Part shown: in pieces, positions 10,795-21,526 of the stretch
Position numbering within the stretch: position 1 is the stretch's first letter
How the letters are laid out: each line of letters begins with the position of its first letter
Origin: Panicum virgatum
Taxonomy: Eukaryota > Streptophyta > Magnoliopsida > Poales > Poaceae
Reading direction: 5' to 3'
Assembly (NCBI RefSeq): GCF_016808335.1
Contig: NC_053145.1
Location: 30,887,120 to 30,951,119, forward strand
Length of the DNA: 64,000 nucleotides
Notes under the pieces: model-generated
What the model was told of the DNA's origin: nothing
Seen by the model: the letters and a program-made list of their open reading frames with translations, nothing else
Database searches by the model: none
Made by a program: the position numbers and the translations under genes

Positions 10795-11606
10795 GTAAGT
10801 AACCATTCATATTTCTATTGATAAGCATATGGACAATTGCCCTTTTTCTATTGACACTCCTGGTTGTGAAAGGCTGAGTAAATAACCACCCCACTCTACT
10901 AGATGTGTCCAATTCTGAGTAAAATTACTGATCTTTGTGTTCCACTGCTACTTGGCTCTGATTTTTTTCCACCCTGGGCTATACCCATGATTTCATTTCC
11001 GCATAGTAACGAAATTACAAGAGTTCAAAAGGAATACTTGGCTCTGATTGAGTGGTGAATTTTTCTTTTTAGCTGGAACTGAAATTGCCAGTACACCTCG
11101 GTGAGATCATGTATCAAGTATGATGTAGTTTTCTACTCTAATCCTTTTCTATTGCCAAGGGATGAAATGAAACAGCTCATTTTTGCTTCAATTGACAAGA
11201 TGTTCAATTTCCCAAATTAAGTACTCAGTAAACAATAGTACAACACTATGTGATAATTTCTGATGGACCTACTTATGGCTTCATGTTCTGTTGATATATG
11301 AATAAAGATTGGATCTATAATATTCTGCAGTGGTTAACATTCGAATGCATTAATAGGTTACATTTTACATCAACACAACTTTCTCCATAAAAACATCCTG
11401 CATTTTTTGCAGTCCATTAAGGAACTTCCTGGCTAGATCAGTGTTCTATCCACGTCTGATTTTGGCACAGCTCCTCCCTTGTCAGCCATCCATGGTTCAG
11501 AGAATGAGTTCAAACAAGATCAGCAGGGCAAGAGTTATTCCGAATGCTGCCCTTATTATTCCCCTGACAGGCAATCCTAAGTCTAACTGTAACTGGGAAC
11601 CTGCAG

Positions 11607-11760
11607 GGTGCCGACTTCATTCGTGGGGGTCCCGCTAATTATTGGATTGAATCTTTTCGCCCTCCAGGGGTTCCGGAATTTGGAGGAGCAGAATCACAAT
11701 ATGCAGAATTTGACCAAATCTATAACAATGCAGGGATAACCATCAGACCACCCTTGGATG
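11607..11760 (+). pseudogene. Captured exon of an unrecognised gene
   Basis: A 154-bp open block sits between a CCTGCAG acceptor and a GTAGAT donor. It translates to a peptide containing GADFIRGGPANYWIESFRPP and ending near GITIRPPLDG. Composition and splice borders look like a real protein exon. I do not recognise the family. A second open stretch just upstream (about 11437-11580) may be another exon of the same source gene. Confidence 0.4.
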
Positions 11761-11946
11761 GTAGATGTCTAGATTTTTCTTCTTGTTTTTTTTACTTGAT
11801 GTTTGTCTGTGTACGACATGTCTAGCCCTCTCCTGCTGGCACTCCCCACCTCCACCGCCTCCCTCAGATACATGTCCCCCATCCCTGCGGGATGGTTCTC
11901 CACTCTCCAGTGCCCTGTGCTAGATCCACTGTGCCATGCTTTTCAG

Positions 11947-12020
11947 ATTGGATCAGATTGAAGCTATTGCCCTGCCTTGATCTGATTGAAGCTGCTGCCC
12001 TGCCTGGATCTGATTGAAGG
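11947..12020. repeat. Short tandem repeat, about 28-bp unit
   Basis: GATCTGATTGAAGCTGCTGC followed by CCTGCCTG is repeated about two and a half times with small changes. It lies inside the CACTA-like region, outside the candidate exons. Confidence 0.75.
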
Positions 12021-13751
12021 TGATGAAGAGTATTCCCGAGATTAGACCCTTATCAGCAATTTATATTTCAGTTTCCATTATAATTTGTTCGCAATAATTA
12101 GGAACTGCAGAGTGGTAATAGTCCTAATCTCAATGGGAATTCACCGCTGTGGTGACATGACGCAGCAGAAGATTAGAAGTGCATGGTCAGGTACTCTGCA
12201 TTTCTACAGAGTTGAGGGCAAATGGTTTGCTTCCCACTGGTAAAAAAATATTGAGAAAATCACAAAGTTGTCCTGATCCCATAATGTTTGGCATTATCTA
12301 TAAGCTTCTTTTTGTGTATCTTTTTTGGCAATATAATTGCTGTTATCCCCGTGCAATTATTGTTAGTACTTATTCAGTTTTTTAGGAACATGTAGCATCT
12401 TTGTGTACACTACAGTTTCAACTATTCCAGGAACAAGGGACTTCTTGAAATACGATACTGTCTATATTTTGTATAAGCTACTACTATATCAGACTGAACT
12501 AACCTGGTTACAGATTTGTCCTAACTTTCTTTAACCTTGTTTTTGATTCATGTTTATACTGTTATACTGAAGCGTTTTTAAGGCCCTTATGTATTCTTTT
12601 ATGCCAGATATATGAATTGAAAACGCAGATAGACTTGATTTTTTTTCTAGTATGCCTTCTTGGCTGTGTACACTGATAGGTATTTGGACTTTGTATGCAG
12701 TGATCTTGTTGATCTAATGGATGAATAATTTAAAGGTTTACAAAGAGCTTATATGTGTTCAGGTAAATTCTATTTAATTATGTCATTGTAAAATCTAGTC
12801 CCATTCAGATCCTAGTCTTTTTAGACTTGATATTGGAAATATTAAAGCAATGTGATTTTAATCACCAGAATGAAGAATAATTCGTTATGTGGTTCCAAAG
12901 AGTATTTCTCATTATTTTGTCCATGTGTTTCTATGATTACATGATAGGAACAACACTTGATGCTGGATAGCCAAAGCACAAGTTATATATCATGAATTAC
13001 AAATAAGAAAATGTGATGTACTCCATCACCATCTCCGTATGATTTTGATTTAGCAGTAAAAACTTAGAAATAGTTCCTAGACTTAAGTGGCCATACAGTG
13101 ATATAATTTGTTTCTTGATCCAAATGTAGTATTATTTTATTCCTTGTTGATATACTTCCTAGCTATATATATGTAAGTTGAAATGATCAATGTTACAACT
13201 TGCTTTCTCTATGCAGGTTGAAATGATCAATGCTTGAATTCATATATTTTATGGGCCAACAATGGATCATGAATGGATTACAAAATTACTAAATCGCATA
13301 TAGAGCCCCTTTGGCCGGTCTCCAAACGGCCCTGAGCCTCCGCCGGCTCCTTGTGGTTTTGTGAGGGGGGCGGGAGTGGAGAGAGAGAGAAAAGACTCCA
13401 GTGAACAGCTAGCTGTGCTACAGTAGCATTGTTAGGTGGAGCCGAAGCCCATTGGAGCCATGGCAAAGGCACCCATAGCATATCTAATAGTACAGACATC
13501 CTTTTCAAAAATATAGTACAGAGACAGCATGTACCCTCCATTACTATATATGTACATTTTCTCTCTAGAATCGTGTCATTATGTACACATCATGTGATGA
13601 GTAATATTATTGTTTCCTCCCACAATCAATACAACTTCCAATGATTATTCAAATTTGTGGTTTGTGTGATTTTAAAATGTATCATATTCCCAAAAAAATC
13701 GTATGAGCATTATATACCATATGCAGGTGTATAATAATATTTTTTTGAAAA

Positions 13752-14005
13752 ACTTGAATGTGTTACAATAGATAAAATATTTGTTACAAACCGTGTTCTT
13801 ATTATTCTGAACTGTGGTCTCATGAAGTGTTACTGACACAATATAGAAGTGTTACTAGAGTTAAAGAAATATGTTACACAATGAAACCATAGTAACATCA
13901 AGAATAGGAACACTAATAAGATGTGTTACAAGGAGACCTAGTAACACATTTATTAACCTATAGTAACACAAGTTGATGTTACTATATCCATGTCCTGTAG
14001 TAGTG
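13752..14005 (-). mobile_element. CACTA-type right terminus with GTTAC subterminal repeats
   Basis: The end reads CCTGTAGTAGTG on the plus strand, so the element begins CACTACTACAGG on the minus strand. Roughly ten GTTAC/GTAAC motifs (for example GTGTTAC, AGTAACA) occur in the last 250 bp, in both orientations, as in CACTA subterminal regions where the transposase binds. The 3 bp after the end are TAG. The element lies inside, or next to, the 5' LTR of element A. Confidence 0.65.
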
Positions 14006-14376
14006 TAGATTGTTCTTTTGTTCTTTCTTTCTTTCTTCCTTGGGTGCTGGATGTGTGATCATGTCACATTTCCCTGATTTATCTTCTTTATCATGGCTTA
14101 CCCCTTCTTTATCTTCTTTCTTCCTTGGGTGCTGGATGTGTAACAATGTCATGATTAATATTAAGCACAGTACCTTTGCCACTGCCATCCTTTGGGAAAA
14201 TATAATTAACGATACCCTTACTCTCCGGGTGAAATAATACAATGGTATATCTATGCGCTTGCGGATCCCATCTATAATCGTATAGATTATACCATGAGAG
14301 TGGCAATCCTTGGTGCAGTTGCTAGGGATGGGCTTAACACCCCCGTCCCTGGTGATTACGCTAGGGAAAGTCAACA
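14006..14376 (+). repeat. Element A 5' LTR, 3' portion
   Basis: It matches the 3' part of the LTR at 35459-35830 (reverse complement), including the run of TTCTTT near 14010-14040 and the final AAAGTCAACA. The upstream part was lost at the CACTA terminus (14005). A region repeated at 14095-14130 (TTCCTTGGGTGCTGGATGTG, also at 14036-14055) is a local duplication. Confidence 0.75.
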
Positions 14377-14384
14377 CGCATTTC

Positions 14385-14466
14385 TGGCACCGTTACTGGG
14401 AACTAACCCCTCCTAGTGGCGACGTTAAGAAATGCCAACAAGCATTTCTGGCACAGCTGCCGGGGA
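14385..14466 (+). other. Two primer-site-like sequences in tandem
   Basis: TGGCACCGTTACTGGGA lies at 14385-14401, just after the LTR end. A second, TGGCACAGCTGCCGGGGA, lies at 14449-14466 after another LTR-end-like AAATGCCAACA. Both resemble the TGGCGCCGTTGCCGGGGA site complementary to Asp tRNA used by Athila/Tat-type elements. The first is likely the functional one, because the same arrangement flanks LTR A2. Confidence 0.65.
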
Positions 14467-14597
14467 TGGCATGTGAACAAAGTTATTGTGCTGATATTAA
14501 TCTAGGTTTCGTACTCAAGATATAGTCACTACTCTTTCAGGCTAATGCACTCTAGGTCTTCTTTTATTTTTGATTTGAAAGAAGACAGGGGTAGTGT

Positions 14598-15930
14598 ATG
14601 ACCAGTTTCTCCCTGCCGGAAAACTACACAGAAAATTCAGAGAAGCTTGTGAGAAGGTCATGATCTCGCGTTGTTCCTCCTCCCGCTACTCTTCCGGTAA
14701 AGAAACCCAGTTCAGAGGCACCAACTATTCGTGAGGCTATGGCTGAGAAGACTCTCCGCGAGTTCTCCGTCCCCTCTGCCGCCAATGTGGCTACTAGAGC
14801 CAACATTAACAATGGGGACGTGAACTTTGAACTCAAGTCCAGCCTCATCAACATGATGTAGGCTAGCCTATTTTGTGGCAAGCTGTATGAGGACGCTAAC
14901 GCACATTTGCAAGACTTTCTGGAGCTCTGCGACACCATGGTGATAAGGGGTGTCGCCGCCAATGTTATCAAGCTAAGGCTGTTTCCCTTTTCCCTGCTGG
15001 GGAAGGCGAAACAGTGATTCTAAAAGGAAAAGGACATCGACACCTGGGACAAATGCTCCAAGGCGTTCCTCGCAAAGTTCTTCATGCTGGGCAAGACAAA
15101 TGCCCTGCGCGGGAAGATTTCAAGTTTCCAGTAGATAGGGATGGAATCCATCCCAGAAGCTTGAGAAAGGCTGCAAGAATACATTTCAGCCTGTCCTCAT
15201 CATGGGATGGATGAATGGCTCGCCTCTAAAGCTTCCACTATGGGCTAACAACGACATCACGAGCCCATATCGACGCTTCTGTCAGAGGAGCTTTTCTCGA
15301 CATGACCATCACGAAAGCCAAAGCTTTGGTTGAGAAAATGGTCTCCAATCAGGGGTGGAGCGACGAACGACTCCAACCCCGACAAAAGGCTCACATACCG
15401 TCAAGGAGATGGATATGATGGTTGCCAAGCTGGACCTCCTACTGAAGCATCTCAACGAAAAGGCCGAATTCAAGAAACATAGTGAAAACTACGCCCAAGC
15501 CATGAGTTCGCACTTGACGGCGAAGTCTGTGGCAATGATGGACACTCGGGGAACGACTGCCTCGAGACCCGTGAAGACTGCGTGTACCTCAACAACAACA
15601 ACAGGTATCGTCCACCACAAGGAGGCCAGGGGTGGAATCAGCCCCGTCCACCATTTCAATGAGGTAATAACCACAACTCTTCTTTTAATTCGAATTTTAA
15701 TTCGAACCAACCTCCCTTGAGAGAACTTGTTCTTGGCCATGTTAAAATTAATGAAAATATAAATAAAAAGCTCTTGGCCAATGATAAAACCCTGGAAAAT
15801 TTAAATGTGAAAATTGAAACTTTGTCTTCAACTATTAAAAATCAGTTAAGTTTCAATAAAATGATAGAAACTCAGCTTGCACAAATTGCTGCATCTTTAC
15901 CTGCATTGCTGCATCTTTACCTGCTGTTGA
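14598..15930 (+). pseudogene. Element A gag (Athila-type), degraded
   Basis: The ATG at 14598 opens MTSFSLPENYTENSEKL. Capsid-type motifs follow: NFELKSSLINM, LYEDANAHLQDFLELCDT, RLFPFSLLGKAKQ, CSKAFLAKFF and IPEA-ERLQEYI. Stops include TGA in the N-terminal part, TAG at 14859-14861 where the family has Gln, and TGA/TAA after GKAKQ. A frame change occurs near 15240. A damaged zinc knuckle (GEVCGNDGHSGNDC, first Cys lost) lies near 15520-15565, and a coiled, Asn/Lys-rich C-terminus at 15717-15905. A 20-bp duplication at about 15887-15925 adds two copies of a TTTACCTGCATTG-type motif. Confidence 0.85.
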
Positions 15931-15979
15931 AAGTGGGAAGATCCCGGGGCAACCCAAGGGTCCCGTTGAAAATGTCAGC

Positions 15980-16660
15980 ATGGTGTCCACTGGATGGGGT
16001 AACCCGTCCCAGCGGTCAGCACACACTAACCATGCAGGTAGGCACATTCTCCCAAAGAACAATTTTTTGGATGGCCTGGTGGCAGCAGTGCAAGAAGATC
16101 CAGGGGTCCCCATGATCAGCTGCTCAATCTACGATAAACACTATGAGCACTGCCTTTGCGATTTGGGGTCAAGCGTAAACATAATGCCCAAGGTAATCTT
16201 CGAAGAACTTCAGTACCCTACTCTTTCCCCAATGTCTATGCTCGTGCAACTTGCAGATTCGTCAACTCGATATCACGAAGGGATAGTCAAAAATATGCTT
16301 GTACGAGTTAATGGTTCCTTCATCCTTGCTGACTTTATGGTAATGGATATGGAGGGCGACCTCGAAATGCAGCTCATTCTTGGGCGACCATTCCTGTGGG
16401 CCGCCAAGGCAAGGAGCGATGTCGGAAGAGGAGAAATCTGATTTCGCGTTGGAAAGCAGGATATGTTCTTCAGGTTCAGACATAGGGAAGAGCAGCACTC
16501 CCTGATTCATCAGGATAGTGCAGGGCAGGCACTCTGGGGTGAACCACTCCCCCAGCCGAAACCAGGACTGACGACATCCAGAAGGAAAAGAAGATCAACG
16601 AAGGTGTGGTGGAAGGTTGAGAGTACTGTTTTGTCCAATTCTATAGGACAGGCCGAACGT
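15980..16660 (+). pseudogene. Element A aspartic protease
   Basis: The frame contains CDLGSSVNIMPK (catalytic D, with LGSS in place of the usual S/T-G-A/S), then VMDMEGDLEMQLILGRPFL. This is the Athila-type retropepsin layout. The open frame ends at 16441; related residues (VGKQDMFFRF, then KVWWKVES) continue in another frame to about 16660. The usual RT does not follow. Confidence 0.82.
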
Positions 16661-17365
16661 TGGTAAGTAACACAGAGAAAAGTCGTGCATGTCGAACTCT
16701 AAACGACGCGTCCTCGCCAAAGGTAAATGGTACTTACCTCATATTTATTTTTCTGCTATTTTTTCCACCTTTTCAAATTTTCTCCACTACATGATTTAAA
16801 AACAAAAAGGACAAAAATATTTTTCTGCTTGCTGGAATTTTCCTAGTACTTTTTTCCTTTTCTCAAAAATACCAAAAATATTTTTTGAGTTTCAAAATCC
16901 TTTGAAAATCATCTTGAATATCTTTTCGAGCAAACTTCTGAAGATGCACCAGATTTTCAAAGCATATGACCGTTAAAAAGGAATCTGGCCAAACGGGGGC
17001 ACCAGGGGGCCCACCATGGGCCGGCCGACCTAGGGCCAATGGCTCTTGGGCCCCACCTTCTCCAATGGCTCCATGATCGTTGTGGCCGGCCTCTCCTTCC
17101 ATGCATGTTGAAGTTGGTCTTTAAATAGAGGTCGAGAAGGGGGTGTGAAGCTCTCATGCTCACTCTCTCACTCTCACTTCCTCTCACAAATTCTTGCTCG
17201 GGTTTTCATTAGATTTTGGCTCAAGTTTGACTTCAAGAAATCTCTCTTTCTCATTTCTTTACTGCAAGAATAAACTTGGAGGAGCAACTTTCGGGTAAGA
17301 ATTTCATTTTCATTTTATTAACGTAACCCGAATCAAGTTGTTCTTGGTTCATTCATGTTGCAAAC
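16661..17365 (+). promoter_or_regulatory. Spacer with internal TATA box before the extra ORF
   Basis: This 700-bp non-coding stretch contains TTTAAATAGAGG at 17119-17130, followed by a CT-rich leader (CTCACTCTCTCACTCTC near 17160) and a GGGTAAGAA donor-like site at 17294. A start codon follows at 17366. The order resembles a plant core promoter with a 5' UTR and possible leader intron. The promoter role is inferred from position and composition. Confidence 0.5.
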
Positions 17366-18403
17366 ATGAAGGGTTTAGGACGAAAGATTTCCGGAGCCCT
17401 TAAGAAGATTACGGGGTCAAGCTCATCCCGTTCGTGAGGTGGGTCGAGCTCCCGTCATTCTCCCGAACCTACACCGACACCAAGAACGATGGACTATGAA
17501 CAAGACGAACAAGAATACGCAATGGAGGAGCAAGCTGCAGAACCGCAAGCCGAGGACATGGAGATTGATGATGAAGACGCACCGTACCTCGACTTGTGCG
17601 ATGATCGCCAATGTCAAGCCTACGCCATGCTCAAGCGTCGAAGCTTTGGTCATACCAAAGACTTCGACCCAGACCTCCTTGAGAAAATAGGTATGGACAT
17701 TGACTTCGCTAAAGTTTGGCATCCGGTTGGATGGGAAGGCTTTGTGCCCGTTGATGAGAATGGCTCTAATCTTCTCACCATCCAGTTTCTTTGCATGTTG
17801 CGGGAGGAAGCTAAGGGTGTTCGTTTCCGATTCTTTGGGAACGAATACTACTATGCTTGGCAAGATTTCAGCCACCTCCTTGGTTTTAGTGACTGTTTGC
17901 CAGTTTTCCTTGAAAAATCTTACTGCGGTTTTAATCGACATGAGTTTTGGGGATTAATTTCGGGTCAAGTTGTTCATGGCAAGTTTGCACCTCGGTGCAA
18001 TGACATTCAGAATCCAACTCTTCATTTAATACACAAGTGGGTGGCCATCACTCTCTTTCCAAGAGATGACTCACGGCCAGTGCGGAACGATGAGTTGATG
18101 ATAGTATGTGCCATGGTCAACAAGATCTGAGTCTCCCCCGCAAAAGCAATGGTTAGGCAATGGCTTACAAATTTCAGGATGATGGGTCCTATTGAGTGCA
18201 CTTCTTTGGTTACACGCATCGTATCGAACATGGGCATCTTAGAGGGGAACCCCATTCCTTTCATTGAGGATGACTGTGTCTTGATCGATGAATTTTATTT
18301 GGTTCAAGGCCACACACTCAAGAAAGGCCCGAATGATTCCTTGGTTTTCTTTTCCCTGGGTTATGCAAATCACGTTGCCAAACATGGGGTATCATTTGTA
18401 TAA
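17366..18403 (+). pseudogene. Element A extra ORF of unknown function
   Basis: The likely start is the ATG at 17366 (MKGLGRKISGALKKITGSSS), giving a basic amphipathic N-terminus. An acidic linker follows (MDYEQDEQEYAMEEQ, from 17489), then a conserved region with HTKDFDPDLLEKIGMDI, FRFFGNEYYYAWQDFSHLLG and GLISGQVVHGKFAPRCND. It resembles the ORF found behind gag-pro in grass Athila-like elements, whose role is unknown to me. Two in-frame TGA codons interrupt it (17435-17437 and 18128-18130). The same frame stays open to 18403 (KGPNDSLVFFSLGYAN). I see no transmembrane segment, so an envelope role is not supported. Confidence 0.75.
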
Positions 18404-20402
18404 CTGACATTCGCTAACCATACCTCTTGTTCCACAAGAGGCAGCCCATCGGCATAATGTTTCTGGTTTACCTGGCAGGACTACAAGAAGCAGGGCCAGA
18501 AGGGAAGAAATGCAGCAGCCACAACCACCGCCTCCACATCAACATGAGGCTGGTGGTTCGTCGTGAGTGGGCACGGGAATCCCTAGGGTGCCGGTCCACC
18601 AGTTCCAGCTCCAATGGAATTCCACCTACCGCCCGGCGTTCAGCTTCGTTTAGAGGGTTCAGCTCTTTTACTCGGCAGCTAGGCAAGCTGAACGTCCGTG
18701 CCAATAACATCGACGAATCGCCGGGCCAGCACATCCAATCTACCCAAGACTAGCAGCGACACACAGGCGAGAGGATCCACAACATGGAGCAGAGACAGCT
18801 GCAGCTACAGGAGGAGTGGAGGGCTTACTACCATTGGGCTGGGTTTAATCCCAACCAACAACAGTGAGTCTGAAGCTTGCTTGGGGGAGGACCCCCATGA
18901 GAAGTAACTTGTATCAAACCTTATCTTTACCGCTTTCATAACCTTGCATGAAACAAAATAAAAATTTGCAAAACCTCAAAAATCCATAAAAATTTGCAAA
19001 ATCTAGAATATCCATAAAAAATTTGCATAATTAAAATCAGATAAAAATTTGCAAAACTTAGAAAACCCCAAAAATATTTACTTTGCTTTCCATTATGTGT
19101 AGTAAGCATGTGTAGTTTTCCATATTGAGATGATGAATAGTTACTCTGTCAATTCCTTTCATATGCCTAGTTACAATCTTATGCTCTACCTAGTTTTGAG
19201 TTTGGTGGCTAATGTTCAAACCTTAAGCTTGAAACTTATGGGTAGCAAAAAGCAGAACCAAGTCTAGGTAGTTGTGGGCTATGATATTGTTAAGTAGAGT
19301 TTCTATAATCCTCTCCTACATGATGCTCGATATCTAGAGTATTTGTTTTTAATAAATAGAAAAACAAAATAAAGTTCCTCGATGATATGAAATTTCTATC
19401 CAAAGCCACATGAGTTACAAGTTAGAAAAGCCTTTCTAGATATGCAACTTGTTTACTCATTGAGCTTTGTCAAATTGTTGTGACCCTTAGTGAGATTCAT
19501 TTCATACTCCCATGATCAAGATCACGTACACGTCCACTACCACATGCTACACTTCTACACTGGAAGTTAGCAATATATCCACTCATACGTCCACCAAATA
19601 AAAACTCTATGTCACTGTATGACATCTCTCAATAAAGGTAGACAAAGGATACGGGCTATGCAAAAAGAAATAAAGATGCATACCCAAAGAAGGTATGCCA
19701 CATGCTTCGGCATGATAAGAAATAAAAGGTGCATACCCAAAGAAGTTATGCCACATGCCCACAAGAAATGTAAAAAAAAAAGAGAAAAAAAAGAGCGAGA
19801 AAGATAGCCCCTATCCAAGGATAAAGAAAAAGGAACAAGAGAGAGATGATTCGTACAACGGAGTTCATCCACCATCCACCAAAAAAATATATATCCACAC
19901 ACTTGCACATCTTGATCAAGGTTTATGACTTGTTTCTCCTTTTGATCTGGTTTTTGTCTTAGCAAAATATGAGAAGCAAGTTTGCCTTTATACCCTCCAT
20001 ACCTACAGCTCCACCAAAAAGAAGCCTTAGGAGTAGGATGGAAAAGAAAGGAACAAAAATAGGCCTTGGTGAGGAATGATACACATTTGAGCGATTCGTG
20101 GGAACATTGAGGAACTACACTTTTCTTTTAAAAAATTTTATATAACACATCCGGAATGATGGTTGAACAAAGGGGTAAGAAAGTGGCACTCTACAAGACT
20201 ATTCTGGCCCACAATCGCCAAAGGCGAGGTGATGCTATAAGCCCCATAGGAGTAAGGTGAAAGGTAAGAACAAGGCCAACTTATTCAAAATCAAGGTAAG
20301 AAGCATTTGGTTGTGCCTTGGGTATACGTCAGGAGTGCGACATTGTAGCAACTCCTGATCAACAACCTAAGTCTAAAACATTGCTCGGGACGAGCAAAGG
20401 GC
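18404..20402 (+). other. Element A 3' non-coding region
   Basis: Two kilobases carry no coding domain. Visible structure: repeated AAAAATTTGCAAAA motifs at 18960-19065; a tandem duplication of about 45 bp at 19665-19762 (GCATACCCAAAGAAG unit); and a block at 19800-19990 that is the reverse complement of 51700-51890 in element C. The 3' region is therefore shared between the two elements. Confidence 0.75.
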
Positions 20403-20416
20403 TAGCTTGGGGGTGT
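20403..20416 (+). other. Polypurine tract of element A
   Basis: TAGCTTGGGGGTGT directly precedes the LTR start TGTTGATGG. Element C has the analogous AAGTGTGGGGGTGT before its LTR. Confidence 0.65.
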
Positions 20417-21526
20417 TGTTGATGGTCGTTAAGTGCTAATTCTGACCGTCAACTAGACTTGATAATAAAGGAAAACTATACGCCTTACTCGCATATTTGT
20501 ATCGCTAACCTAGTTCCACAGCTATTTTGGAGTTTGTATGATTTCAGATGAATAAGAGTGAAATAAGAGGAAAACACGACGAAGATGCAACACAATTACA
20601 CAGAAGATCGCATCCAGCGTCACATCCTTACAAAGAGGGCCCACCTGACAGAGCAAACGAGGGTGCCAAGGAAGATGCACTAGTGGATAAGGACGAGGAT
20701 CCACGTGTCAGCCAGCACACAAAGGATAAGATCAAAGGGCTGACAGGTGTGGTCGACCGACCCCTAGGGTCGGCCGAACCTGGCCTACATCCTGTCCAGG
20801 TGCACTTCAGGGAGGAGTAGCTGCCACATCTCCTGATTACTTTCCATATGTGCATTTGGCGGGAACCGACCTCCAACAGTATAAACAGGCTTCCCCAACC
20901 CCCCTCTCAACACACACACACACACACCATTTCACACCGACTCTCTCTCAAGGCTCTCTCTTGCTCTTAGTTTAGGGTAGTGGAGCTAGGCTAGTTTTCC
21001 TTTAGCGAACCAAGTCGTCCTCGGAGTCGTTGAGCGATCCTCGACTCTCGGTATGGCCTTGTATTCTTACTATCAGTACTCTATTCATAATATAGAGCTT
21101 GATCATGGTTGTCATGCTATTTCGATAGTTTATCAATCCATGCTTATGTTTATCATGAGTTGTGTGATGAATATGGTTAGGCCAGATGATCCGGGTATGG
21201 ATATCGGTTTGTTGTGCTTTCGGGCTTGCTCTAGTGTTTTACTTGTCCATCCAAAGGGTGGGAGATGCGGGAACACTAGAGTAGTGACCTCATACATGGG
21301 CGTGGTGCTCGGGTACGGGATCCTTCGGATATGACCGTGCTCCACGGTGTGACTGGGGTAGATGGCATGAGGTGACAGCCATGTCCGTCCGGCGTAACAG
21401 CGGTGTTGTGTTTAGCGTATTCCCCGACGTTCGGGTTCGGTGTAGGAGTTCATTAAAAGAGGTAACAGGACTAGATGTTCTCCAGTGCAGGACCTTCTCC
21501 CTGCTATCCCAATTTCCTGGCACCTG
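20417..21526 (+). repeat. Element A 3' LTR, 5' portion
   Basis: The LTR starts TGTTGATGGTCG. A TATA box (TATAAAC) lies at 20880-20886, followed by a CA repeat and CT-rich leader near 20915-20965. From about 20980 to 21526 it matches LTR A2 (36419 down to 35930). Homology stops at CCTGGCACCTGC, where fragment H begins, so the distal part is missing. Confidence 0.75.
20880..20886 (+). promoter_or_regulatory. TATA box of LTR A
   Basis: TATAAAC is followed about 30 bp downstream by a (CA)n/CT-rich stretch, as expected near an LTR transcription start. Confidence 0.55.

Larger units (their letters stand above)
9556..14005. mobile_element. CACTA-like DNA region with captured gene fragments
   Basis: The left part (9556-9690) has repeated TAGTGAC / GTCACTA-type motifs like CACTA subterminal repeats. 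The right part (13752-14005) has GTTAC/GTAAC repeats and a terminus whose reverse complement is CACTACTACAGG. No matching left TIR was found, so this could be the remains of two elements. The interior is AT-rich, intron-like sequence with isolated exons (10697-10794, 11607-11760), a GC-rich stretch at 10060-10270 and short repeats. No transposase is visible. It separates the truncated B LTR from the truncated A LTR. Confidence 0.5.
14006..21526 (+). mobile_element. Element A: Athila-like gag-pro element without pol
   Basis: The order is truncated 5' LTR, primer site, gag, protease, a non-coding spacer with a TATA box, an extra ORF, a 2-kb non-coding 3' region, polypurine tract and 3' LTR. No RT, RNase H or integrase domain lies between the protease end (about 16660) and the extra ORF, so A could not move without help. 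The 3' non-coding DNA around 19800-19990 is related to the same region of the autonomous element C (51700-51900). Both LTRs are truncated, so no TSD can be read. Confidence 0.82.

Noticed and set aside
12407..12414. CACTACAG as the missing left end of the CACTA element
   Set aside because: No GTTAC subterminal repeats follow it, and the flanking bases (GTA) do not match the TAG after the right end.
17366..18403. Envelope-like protein in element A
   Set aside because: No signal peptide, transmembrane segment or cleavage site visible; the function is left unknown.
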